The notes under the pieces were generated by a model, which saw nothing but the letters and a program-made list of their open reading frames with translations, had not been told where the DNA came from and made no database searches. Both the position numbers and the translations under genes were made by a program. Positions 17,152-25,271 of a stretch of 53,718 nucleotides of DNA are shown here, one piece after another (the first letter of the stretch is position 1; the number at the start of each line of letters is the position of its first letter). Source of the stretch: Laspinema palackyanum D2a (GTDB taxonomy: Bacteria > Cyanobacteriota > Cyanobacteriia > Cyanobacteriales > Laspinemataceae); contig JAMXFF010000003.1 of assembly GCA_025370845.1 (NCBI GenBank), positions 1 through 53,718 of the forward strand, in the 5' to 3' direction.

Positions 17152-17430
17152 AAATCACCGCTAGAGATGTAAGTATTTCGATATTTTCGTTCAAACTTGG
17201 GCCAGCTCGTGACTGCCTAATTGCCTAACCATAACTTATCCCGTTACCCTACCAACCCCCTGATTGCGATACATCGCTGATAGGCCACTGGCAGTGGTTT
17301 GAAGGCTCCTCAGAATTAGCGGAGTAGGAGCATTTTGCTCCCTCTAAGTAGTAGGGAGCAAGATGCTCCCACTCCTGTGTAAAAATTGTCCAATTTCTAC
17401 AAGCCGCGTTCCATAAAATACCCCTATTAA
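17152..17430. repeat. Tandem GTAG-hairpins (GGAGCA/TGCTCC type)
   Basis: GTAG at 17324-17327 is followed by the stem GAGCA, loop TTT and TGCTC (17328-17340). GTAG at 17351-17354 is followed by GGAGCA, loop AGA and TGCTCC (17355-17369). The whole block 17321-17375 is also a 23-bp inverted repeat with two mismatches. This is a second REP-like family, distinct from the AACGACT one. The rest of the gap shows nothing. Confidence 0.6.
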
Positions 17431-18840
17431 TTACCTCCTTCGCCGACTGCGGAAGCTACCTCCACGAGTACGAGCGGGGGTGCGAATGGAGTTTGAGTTT
17501 CGTGGCGGTTCGGGAACGTTCACCACACCGGAATTATTGGATCTTCTCGGGGGTACATAGTAATGAATTTCATTGCAGGGATTTCCCGAAGTGTCCCAGC
17601 ATTCTTGATAGTCTATCTGATCGCTTTCATCGAGATTAGATGCTGTCGTCGCTTGCAAATAGTCGAGGATTTTTTGAGCTAATTCTTGATTTGGGGTATC
17701 CCCTTGCTGAGAAAACAGTTGGGCGGCTTGCTGGAAGTCTGCCATCGCGGCGGAGGGGTTGTTTAGCGCATAGTGAGCGCCACCTCGTTCGAGATAGGCT
17801 TGAGCATAATTGGGCTGGTTTTGAATGGCGAGATTGTAGTCTTCTAGGGCTTTTTCCTCATTGCCGAGTTCATAATGAGATAACCCTCGGTTGTAGTAGG
17901 CTTCGGCAAAGTTAGAATTGAGTTGGATGGCTTTGTTGTAGTGTTGAATGGCTTGGAGATTATTTCCAAGTTCTGAGTAAGCGATTCCTTGTCCGATGTA
18001 AGCTTCTGGTTGGCTGGCATTCAAGGCGATCGCCTGCTGAAAATATTGAATGGCTCGCTGATAGTCTCGTTTACTAATTTCCGCAGCGCCTCGATTATTA
18101 AAGTCTACAGATTTTTGAGCAGTCGCCATGCGCTGCTTAATATTGCTCAGATTAGTCTGATAGCTGGATAATTTTTGTTTTGCGGTTGAACTGACAATGG
18201 TATCGGGAGAAATGCTCTCTAATTGCCCGATCGCTTCTTGCCATTTCTCCCGTGCTTTGGCCCAAACTTGCACCGGATGAGGAGGATTTTGGACGAGCAA
18301 TGCCGCTTCCATTGCCAGGGTTTCTGCTCGTTTGAGGCGTTCTATTGCGGTTAGGTCCAGTTGTACCGTAGTTTGGAGCGATCGCAATGGGGGTAAATTA
18401 GCCTGGGCTTGTTGATAGTTGAACCCCGGTAAATTAGGAGTTTTTTCTAGGATAGCCGTGGCAGTTTTCAGGGTTTTCCGGTGCTGTTTCAGGAGGTCAA
18501 TATCTACCCTTTTTTGCGCTGTTTCTATCTCAGTGCCAATGTTTGTTGAGGTAGTGAGCGCCCACTGCTGGATCTTGAATGCGGCGATCGCACTTCCCCC
18601 CACCGCTAATCCCAACAAGGCGATCGCGGCGATGAATGCTTTGGGTTTTCGGGAAGAACGCGAGGCGACTGGATTCGGTGACGCTTGTGGGCGATCGTCT
18701 GCCTCAGTTTGCGCCGATTCTGCTGCCGATGGCGGTGCGATCGCCTGAGGCAACTGCGCTAACTTTAAATCCATCTCCATCGCCTGACGCAATTGCTCTA
18801 ACTCTAACTCAATCTCAAAATCCTTACCCTGTTGACCCAT
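17431..18840 (-). CDS. Membrane-anchored TPR protein
   Basis: This 469-residue protein has a Gln/Glu-rich N-terminus, a linker and one membrane helix (about 68-88, AFIAAIALLGLAVGGSAIAA). Residues ~160-245 contain one copy of a W-x6-W-x2-A-I helical motif (VWAKAREKWQEAIGQLESIS), which is repeated five times in the lipoprotein at 50.5 kb. Four TPRs follow (about 247-385; AYYNRGLSHYELGNEEKALE is typical). The C-terminus has two Cys in ECWDTSGNPC and an Arg-rich tail (SFRSRRRR). The domain after the helix probably faces the periplasm or lumen; this is inferred from the positively charged residues before the helix. The role is unknown; scaffolding is likely. The ATG at 18840 has no close rival. 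Confidence 0.8.
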   Translation of the reverse strand: MGQQGKDFEIELELEQLRQAMEMDLKLAQLPQAIAPPSAAESAQTEADDRPQASPNPVASRSSRKPKAFIAAIALLGLAVGGSAIAAFKIQQWALTTSTNIGTEIETAQKRVDIDLLKQHRKTLKTATAILEKTPNLPGFNYQQAQANLPPLRSLQTTVQLDLTAIERLKRAETLAMEAALLVQNPPHPVQVWAKAREKWQEAIGQLESISPDTIVSSTAKQKLSSYQTNLSNIKQRMATAQKSVDFNNRGAAEISKRDYQRAIQYFQQAIALNASQPEAYIGQGIAYSELGNNLQAIQHYNKAIQLNSNFAEAYYNRGLSHYELGNEEKALEDYNLAIQNQPNYAQAYLERGGAHYALNNPSAAMADFQQAAQLFSQQGDTPNQELAQKILDYLQATTASNLDESDQIDYQECWDTSGNPCNEIHYYVPPRRSNNSGVVNVPEPPRNSNSIRTPARTRGGSFRSRRRR

Positions 18841-19193
18841 TTTTCCTACCGCCTGTTCGTTGGTCTATGGAACGCCTACCCGAATTTGGGATATCCTGAT
18901 TTTACTGTGGTTCGGACTGACAGAACGCATCCATTTTTGATACTTCATCCGGTTTTTCCAGGTTTATCACAACCGGATGGAGTATCAGTACCCCAGTCTC
19001 CGAACAGGATCGAGAAGCGGTCCGCCAACAGGCGATCGCCGCCAAGCGAGTCAATCTCTCTTTAGAAGAAGCGCGAGAATTAGCAAAACGGGCGCAGCGC
19101 TTCAAAAAGGACTGCTTGCCTTCCTACTACGGAAAGTTAAGGAGGAAAAAAATGCCTAAAATCAATTTATAGCTCATCTGGAGGTGAAAATCC
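18841..19193. promoter_or_regulatory. Divergent upstream region with inverted repeat
   Basis: This gap separates the TPR gene (minus) from the Uma2 gene (plus). Arms of 16 nt, GATACTTCATCCGGTT at 18939-18954 and AACCGGATGGAGTATC at 18971-18986, pair with a single mismatch around a 16-nt loop. In this divergent setting they could be an operator. No T tract follows, so a terminator is less likely. Its overlap with a remnant reading frame is described separately. Confidence 0.4.
18921..19172 (+). pseudogene. Open-frame remnant lacking a start codon
   Basis: The frame is open for 83 codons and encodes a charged helical stretch (SEQDREAVRQQAIAAKRVNL, then SLEEARELAKRAQRFKKD) with normal-looking composition and a HIP1 site. 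It contains no ATG, GTG or TTG before a TTG late in the frame and an ATG at 19152. Just before that ATG is a strong AAGGAGGAAAAAA site, but the resulting peptide is only MPKINL. This resembles the AGGAGGAAAACAATGCCTAAA start of the GIY-YIG gene downstream, so it may be the decayed end of a duplicated neighbour. It could also be chance. Confidence 0.3.
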
Positions 19194-19913
19194 ATGACCC
19201 TCTCCCTAGAAAAACCCACCCCCCCAAACTCCATCCTCCAACGCCACAACGCCACTTGGCAAGACTATATGGCTATCCGGGACAACCGGGATATAGACTG
19301 GCAAAAAATCTCATTTCATCAAGGATGGTTGTGGGTAGATATGGGCAAAGAAGGACCAAATCATGCTTCGTTAAGTGATTTAATGACCATGATTTTTGGA
19401 TTCTGGGTACTTCTGCACCCTGAGTTTGTCTTGCAATCTTATGGTCGCTGTGTGATTGAACGCCCGGATACCCACGCCTGTGCGCCAGATTTAGTGCTGT
19501 ACAAGGGTGATAATATTCCCAGATGGCAACCCGGAGAACCGCGCCGGATTGACTTGCGTCGGCACCGTTTGCCCGACTTGGTGGGGGAAATTGCCGATAC
19601 GTCCCTCACCCTTGACCTAGATGAACAAAAGCAACTCTACGCCAGCTTAGGGATTTCTGAGTATTGGGTGGTTGATGTGAAAGGACTGCGGATTTTTGCC
19701 TTTGGCTTGACTCCATTGGGGCATTATGAAGCGATCGCGCAGTCTGAGGTGTTGACTGGGGTGGCGATCGCCCTTTTAGAACAAACCCTAGAACGACTAA
19801 ATACCGAAACCAACACCGCTGCTGCGAGTTGGGTTTTCCAACAGTTACAAAACCCGCCACAACAACCGGACGGCATTGCTGAATCTGAACACCAGGAGGA
19901 AAACAATGCCTAA
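19194..19913 (+). CDS. Uma2 family PD-(D/E)XK nuclease-like protein
   Basis: This is a 239-residue protein of the Uma2 (DUF820) family, expanded in cyanobacteria and related in fold to restriction endonucleases. The active-site series is visible: D99 in CAPDLVLYK, E132 in LVGEIADTSL, and K146 in LDEQKQLYASLGI, followed by EYWVVDV. The in vivo role of the family is not settled. The start has a good GGAGGTGA site. The stop overlaps the next gene by 8 bp, and that gene in turn overlaps a DNA methyltransferase, so the three are probably one operon. The tail after residue 205 is a low-complexity Gln/Asn/Glu-rich extension. Confidence 0.85.
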   Translation: MTLSLEKPTPPNSILQRHNATWQDYMAIRDNRDIDWQKISFHQGWLWVDMGKEGPNHASLSDLMTMIFGFWVLLHPEFVLQSYGRCVIERPDTHACAPDLVLYKGDNIPRWQPGEPRRIDLRRHRLPDLVGEIADTSLTLDLDEQKQLYASLGISEYWVVDVKGLRIFAFGLTPLGHYEAIAQSEVLTGVAIALLEQTLERLNTETNTAAASWVFQQLQNPPQQPDGIAESEHQEENNA

Positions 19914-21138
19914 ATCCAAATCCAACAAATCTACCACTGAGGAAGATTTAGAACTGCTGGCTAAGTTGGGGATAGATATCGCCCCGGAACCTACTCGTCA
20001 ACATTCACCTAGACAAGAGCGGATTATTGCAGGTTTTGAGGAAATTGAGCGGTTTGTCGCAGAAAAAGGCCGACTGCCTCAACATGGAGAAAAGGGGGAT
20101 ATTTTCGATCGCCTTTATGCGGTGCGACTCGATCGCCTGCGAGAGTCGGCAGAATGTCGCGCCCTCCTAGAACCTTTGGACTCCCAAGGACTTTTAAATG
20201 CGGAAAATGATGCCAGTTGGGCTTTAGAAAAAGACCTAACAGAAGACGAAATTGATGCGGCACTGTTGGCTTCCCTTGGGGTTGATGCTGCTTGAGAAAA
20301 TGATGGGACTCAGTTAACTCATGTGCGTTCCCGTCGAGAAATCAAGGCATCGGAGGAAGTTGCCCAGCGGTTTCCCTGTGAGGATTTTGATGAATTTAAA
20401 CCCAATTTTGAGGAAGTTGCCCGTCAGTTAAAGACTGGGGAACGGCAAACGGTGAAATATTAGGATAATGCCACGATTAATCCCGAGGATTTATTTATTT
20501 TTGATGGGCAGAAAGTTTGGGTGGCCGAGATGGGAGAGATGTTTGTCAGTGACTATGGTCTTAGAAATTGCCGGATGCGGGTGATTTATGACAATGGCAC
20601 CGAGAGTAATCCCCTATTTCGCTCCTTTCAGCGCGCTTTAAATAAAGATAAAACGAGCCGTCGCATCACCAAGTTAGATTTAGGCCCTTTATTTTCCTTT
20701 CAGGCTGAACCCGAAGTTGCAGCAGAAGAGGAGTTAAGCACGGGTTATATTTATGTGTTGCGGAGCGAGTCTGAGCATCCTTTTATTGTTCAAAATCGGT
20801 CGATTATTCATAAAATTGGGGTGACGGGTGGGGATGTCAAAAAGCGGATTTCTAATGCCAAGCAGGACCCGACCTATCTGTTAGCGGATGTGGAAATTGT
20901 GGCAACTTTTAAATTGGCCAATATCAACCGGAAGAAACTGGAGGGAATTTTGCAAAAGTTTTTCGCCAGTGTGCGATTAGATTTGGAATTGCGCGATCGC
21001 TTTGATATGCCAGTCAAGCCTAGGGAGTGGTTTCTCGTGCCACTAGAGGCGATCGAGGCGGCGATCGACAAAATCCAGGACGGAACCCTTGAGCAATTCC
21101 GATATGATCGGGAAACAGCAAGTCTGATCAAAGTATGA
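19906..21138 (+). pseudogene. GIY-YIG family nuclease, interrupted by two in-frame stops
   Basis: One continuous frame runs from ATG 19906 (AGGAGG site upstream) to 21138, broken by TGA at 20293-20295 and TAG at 20461-20463; no frameshift is needed. Read through, the protein would be about 410 residues. The N-terminal part (RIIAGFEEIERFVAEKGRLP, FDRLYAVRLDRLRE) and the linker (LTHVRSRREIKASEE) are followed by a GIY-YIG/T5orf172-type domain (TGYIYVLRSESEHPF, IHKIGVTGGDVKKRISNA, VKPREWFLVP). The whole is alignable to intact relatives that sit next to MmeI-like methyltransferases. The pieces could still be made separately: 129 residues, and about 205 residues from GTG 20521 or ATG 20530. It ends in an ATGA overlap with the methyltransferase. 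Recent inactivation is the simplest reading. Confidence 0.8.
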
Positions 21139-23936
21139 ACCCCGTTGAAATCGAAGAAGCCGTTTCCCAACTCGCAGAAACACCTTTTGACCCGGAAGTG
21201 TTCCCCTTTGCCTTCCTGGAGGCGTTTGGGAGCAAGGCGACGACGATCAAGCGGATCAAAAGTGGGAGTTCCAATCCATCGGATTTACCCGGTGGGGTGC
21301 TTCAGCGTAATAATATTCATTTGAAAGTTTGCCCGGAAGGGGAAGTTAATGCCACTCTGACGGCATTGCGCGAGAGTCCCGCTACGACTCGCTACAAAGC
21401 TAAGTTTATCCTCGCGACGGATGGCAAAAGTTTTGAGGCGGAAAATTTGGCGGATGGGGAAACAGTCGCCTGCGATTACCGGAATTTTTCCGACCATTTT
21501 GGTTTTTTCCTGGCTTTGGCGGGGATTACCACGGTGCGGCAAATCCGCGAGAATGCCTTTGATATCAAGGCAACGGGTCGCCTGAATCGGCTGTATCTGG
21601 AGTTACAGAAGCAGAACCCAGACTGGGATCAGGCGGAACGTCAGGAACAGTTCAATCATTTTATGGCGCGGCTGATTTTCTGCTTCTTTGCAGAAGATAC
21701 AAATATTTTCCATAGTGAGGGATTGTTTACCCAGACGATCGCCCAGATGAGTGCCTCTGATGCTTCTAATACCCATGAGGTACTCTCCGAGGTGTTTCGG
21801 GCGATGAATACTCCTCTAAAGGACCGAAAAGCAGCGGGGATTTGCAGTTGGGCGAATGTATTTCCCGATGTGAATGGAGGGCTATTTTCCGGCAATGTGG
21901 CGGTGCCCCGTTTTAACAAAATTGCCCGCTCTTATTTGCTTGATATGGGGAATCTGGACTGGAAAAAGATTAATCCCGATATTTTCGGGTCGATGATTCA
22001 AGCAGTAGCGGATGAGGAGGAACGCAGCGCTTTGGGGATGCATTATACCAGTGTGCCGAATATTCTCAAAGTGCTGAATCCGTTGTTTTTGGATAATTTA
22101 CGGAGTCAGTTGGAGCAGGCGGGGGACAATCGCAGGAAGTTGTTGAATTTGCGGCAACGGATAGCGCGAATTCTGGTTTTTGACCCCGCTTGTGGGTCGG
22201 GGAATTTTCTAGTGATTGCTTATAAGGAAATGCGGAAAATTGAGGCAGAAATTAACCGACGTCGGGGAGAGTTAGAGCGCCGTTCTGAGATTCCTTTAAC
22301 CAATTTTCGGGGGATAGAAATTCGCCATTTTGCGGCAGAGGTGGCGCGGTTGGCGTTGATTATTGCTAAGTTTCAGTGTGAGGTGTTGTATCGGGGGCCA
22401 CAGTTGGCATTATTTGAGTTTCTGCCCCTGAAAAATGATAATTGGATTACCTGTGGGAATGCGTTGCGGTGGGATTGGTTGAGTTTGTTTCCACCCACGG
22501 GAAGGGGGGTGAAGATGCAGCGTGAGGATTTGGATTTGTCGGGGGAAACGCGAGAGCAGGCAGAAATTGATTTTGAAAATGAGGGGGGAGAAACTTATAT
22601 TTGTGGGAATCCACCTTATTTGGGTTCCAAGTGGCAATCGCAGGAACAGAAGGATGATTTAAAACAAATTTTTGAGAGTCGGACAAAACATTGGAAGTCG
22701 CTGGATTATGTGTCGGGTTGGTTTATGAAGGCGGCAGATTATGGAACTCAGACCCATTCAGCGGCGGCTTTTGTATCGACTAACTCGATTTGTCAAGGGC
22801 AACAAGTGCCGATTTTATGGCCGCTAATTTTTGAAACCGGACATCAGATTGCTTTCGCACATACTTCTTTTAAATGGGCGAATCTAGCCAGCCATAACGC
22901 TGGGGTGACGGTTTCTATTATTGGAATTGCGAGTGAGCCTCCGACTATGCGACGGTTATTTTCCATCACTGACGAAGAAACACTTGTTGAGCGCAGTGTT
23001 GGATACATCAATGCGTATCTCGTCCCCGCTTCAAATTGTATGGTTGAACAAATACGGAATCCACTGTCAGAAGTATCGCCTATGTTGTTTGGAAATATGC
23101 CAAGAGACGGGGGGAATTTCATTCTGAATGGTGATGAACGAGGGAATATATTGAAAACTTATTCTGCTCTTGAGCGCTTTATTCGTCCCTATTTGGGAGC
23201 CGAAGAAATGATCCAGGGTAAGCGCAGGTGGTGCATTTGGATTGAAAATTCCGATTCAGCCATTGCCAGTGAACATCCCTATTTGAAAGAAGTGCAAGAA
23301 AAGGTTAGGCAGTTTCGTTTAGCGAGCAAAGCAGGATCTACACGGGATTTTGCTTCGCGTCCTTATCGGTTCGTCCAAATCGCTGGCACTGCAAGAGATC
23401 ACTCCTTGGTCGTTGCAAAAGTATCATCGGAGAAAAGAGATTATATCCCGGTTGATTTATTGAACGGTAATGCGATCGCCAGTGATCTTCTATTCGCTCT
23501 CTACGATGCACCCCTCTGGAACATGGCGCTAATCGCCTCACGGCTGCACCTAGTCTGGATCGCCACCGTCTGCGGCAAGCTAAAAACCGATTTTCGCTAC
23601 TCCAACACTCTCGGCTGGAATACCTTCCCTGTCCCCACTTTAACGGAACAAAATAAAATCGATATGACCCGTTGCGCGGAAGAAATCCTATTAGCCCGAG
23701 AGCATTATTTCCCTGCTACAATTGCCGATATGTACGACCCAGAACGCATGGATAGGGAATTCCCCCGAGTCCGGGAAGCGCACGATCGCAATGATGAAAT
23801 TATCGAACGCATCTACATCGGTCGCCGCTTCAAAAATGACACCGAACGGCTAGAAAAACTGTTTGAGCTTTATACTAAAATGACCCGTCAACAAACCCCC
23901 TTGACAAAATCCACCCAACGGAAAACAAAATCATAA
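21135..23936 (+). CDS. MmeI/YeeA-like class I DNA methyltransferase
   Basis: This 933-residue protein resembles the methyltransferase and specificity parts of MmeI-type enzymes. An N-terminal helical region (to about 330) contains PGGVLQRNNIHLKV and FFAEDTNIF. SAM-binding motif I is DPACGSGNF at 350-358; catalytic motif IV is NPPY at 492-495, the N6-adenine type. A target-recognition region (about 610-830) and a C-terminal helical part follow. No PD-(D/E)XK nuclease motif is evident at the N-terminus, unlike true MmeI, so cutting would need a partner. The adjacent GIY-YIG and Uma2 genes are candidates. It starts within the stop of the GIY-YIG gene (ATGA), which suggests translational coupling. 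The reading frame is intact. Confidence 0.85.
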   Translation: MNPVEIEEAVSQLAETPFDPEVFPFAFLEAFGSKATTIKRIKSGSSNPSDLPGGVLQRNNIHLKVCPEGEVNATLTALRESPATTRYKAKFILATDGKSFEAENLADGETVACDYRNFSDHFGFFLALAGITTVRQIRENAFDIKATGRLNRLYLELQKQNPDWDQAERQEQFNHFMARLIFCFFAEDTNIFHSEGLFTQTIAQMSASDASNTHEVLSEVFRAMNTPLKDRKAAGICSWANVFPDVNGGLFSGNVAVPRFNKIARSYLLDMGNLDWKKINPDIFGSMIQAVADEEERSALGMHYTSVPNILKVLNPLFLDNLRSQLEQAGDNRRKLLNLRQRIARILVFDPACGSGNFLVIAYKEMRKIEAEINRRRGELERRSEIPLTNFRGIEIRHFAAEVARLALIIAKFQCEVLYRGPQLALFEFLPLKNDNWITCGNALRWDWLSLFPPTGRGVKMQREDLDLSGETREQAEIDFENEGGETYICGNPPYLGSKWQSQEQKDDLKQIFESRTKHWKSLDYVSGWFMKAADYGTQTHSAAAFVSTNSICQGQQVPILWPLIFETGHQIAFAHTSFKWANLASHNAGVTVSIIGIASEPPTMRRLFSITDEETLVERSVGYINAYLVPASNCMVEQIRNPLSEVSPMLFGNMPRDGGNFILNGDERGNILKTYSALERFIRPYLGAEEMIQGKRRWCIWIENSDSAIASEHPYLKEVQEKVRQFRLASKAGSTRDFASRPYRFVQIAGTARDHSLVVAKVSSEKRDYIPVDLLNGNAIASDLLFALYDAPLWNMALIASRLHLVWIATVCGKLKTDFRYSNTLGWNTFPVPTLTEQNKIDMTRCAEEILLAREHYFPATIADMYDPERMDREFPRVREAHDRNDEIIERIYIGRRFKNDTERLEKLFELYTKMTRQQTPLTKSTQRKTKS

Positions 23937-24683
23937 TTTCATTCCCGTTCGTTCTTTAGCCAAGGGGAGTTGATAAGAGAACTCCATCAAACGGATTCGG
24001 ATGATTTATGGGTGGAATACCCTAAATAGTAATCATATTCCCTAGACCCATCTTCTGGTGTTTCATAGGTTCCTACCCTCTCTTCTATAGCAGTCCTTGC
24101 GTGCGGTTGTGGAAGATGTCGGCGGCCCCTTTCTCGTTGGCGGCCCAGAACATCTTACAGGAGAAGACAACGGTCACAAATCAGTTAGGAATGCTATAGC
24201 AGGTCCCCAGCATTTTTATCCGTTGGTTCCGTTGGGTTTTCTTGAGAAATAATCGGGATTGGATCAGGGCTATTGGGCTCTAGGTTTAGGGGAGTCTCGG
24301 GATAAAAAACTGAACCCGGGACGGTTACTTGTTCTAACATCCTTGATTGTGATGTTTTTTTATGTTATTCTAACCCTTAAACTCGCTCATCTAGGCGATC
24401 GCTTCCTAAGCAGCGGTCAGCATCGGCTATGCTCAAAGGGCTGTTTGCCGTCTTGGGAAACTCCAGAAATCCGGTTCTTTCTCGGTCCGACGGTTCACTC
24501 TGAGATCTACAAGCAGAAACCCGGATTCTTGGCTTGGGGCAAAAAAGCGGTAAGCACTCGCTATGCCCAAAGGACTGTTCGCTTCCTAAAACGGAATACA
24601 GAAAGGATATCAAACCAGGAATCCATTCTTTCCCGATATCTATCGCATCAGGAGTCCATCTTACTCATTAGGATAAATTAGTC
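23937..24683. other. Intergenic region with decayed repeats
   Basis: No convincing gene is seen. An open frame at 24259-24681 has atypical composition and consists largely of repeat sequence. Two imperfect direct repeats contain CTATGCTCAAAGGGCTGTT (about 24428-24446) and CTATGCCCAAAGGACTGTT (about 24562-24580). Between them, AGAAATCCGG and AGAAACCCGG arms (about 24470-24530) belong to the repeat type also seen at 8.4 kb. AGATGTCGGCGGCC and GGCGGCCCAGAACATCT near 24.12-24.16 kb form an imperfect hairpin. Confidence 0.5.
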
Positions 24684-25091
24684 ATGCCCAAATCTAGCCC
24701 ACAACCCTCATTTAGTCTGCATAAATTAAGAGAACTTCAGTTAAAATTAGATAACGAAAAAGATTTAGGGAAGTTCTGGGGATTTTATATGGACCGATTT
24801 ATCGACCATCCGGAATTTCTGGACTTTGGCGCACCTGTTGATCATCCTTTTTTGAAACAAATCATCCCGCTCCTCACTCAGAAGCTGTTCAAGAAAGACC
24901 CCTACAACCTTTTGCTAATTCAAATTCCTGAATATAATTTTATTCATGGGAGTTTTTTGGTGGAAAACGAGATTGGGGGAATCATCTATTTCGAGAAAAA
25001 ACGTAAGGGAGTGGCCGCCATATCGGACCCCAATCAATCAGGAAATGTGCAGTATTCTCGCTTCACAGGATATCCCATAGATAGGAACTGA
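24684..25091 (+). CDS. Conserved hypothetical protein
   Basis: This is a 135-residue soluble protein that I do not recognise by family. It begins MPKSSPQPSFSLHKLRELQL, has a charged helical front (about 14-60, including FWGFYMDRFID), and then a beta-rich half (PYNLLLIQIPEYNFIHGSFL, IGGIIYFEKKRKGVAAI). There is no signal peptide or membrane helix. The codon use and HIP1-free but normal composition fit a real gene, and the ATG at 24684 is the first codon of the ordered region. It is followed by a perfect hairpin at 25106-25137 and then the GHL10 gene, both on the same strand. Confidence 0.6.
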   Translation: MPKSSPQPSFSLHKLRELQLKLDNEKDLGKFWGFYMDRFIDHPEFLDFGAPVDHPFLKQIIPLLTQKLFKKDPYNLLLIQIPEYNFIHGSFLVENEIGGIIYFEKKRKGVAAISDPNQSGNVQYSRFTGYPIDRN

Positions 25092-25105
25092 TCCCAATCA
25101 CTTCC

Positions 25106-25137
25106 GGTCCCCTCCCCTGTGTCTTGGGGAGGGGACC
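25106..25137. repeat. Perfect 12-bp hairpin of the GGGGAGGGGACC repeat family
   Basis: GGTCCCCTCCCC (25106-25117) and GGGGAGGGGACC (25126-25137) are perfect arms around an 8-nt loop. The same GGGGAGGGGACC core occurs near position 30 and four times in tandem at 34.6 kb. It may also act as a terminator for the preceding gene, but there is no T tract. Confidence 0.65.
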
Positions 25138-25271
25138 AAAGGAGTAGGGAATAGAAAGGCAAATCACTCTGAGGGATTTAGGGTGAGGGATGCACTCTAT
25201 CGGATTCGCGCCTAAAGTTGTTAGAATTGCTCCTTGACTGTCTTGACTCAGGAATAAGGAACAACAGTGTG

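Noticed and set aside
21135-22100. Nuclease domain at the N-terminus of the methyltransferase
   Set aside because: ATDGKSFEAEN looks faintly like a PD-(D/E)XK strand, but the D...E-x-K series is incomplete.
24259-24681. 140-residue open frame
   Set aside because: Most of it consists of decayed repeat arms; the translation has no recognisable core, and it ends just before a better supported gene.
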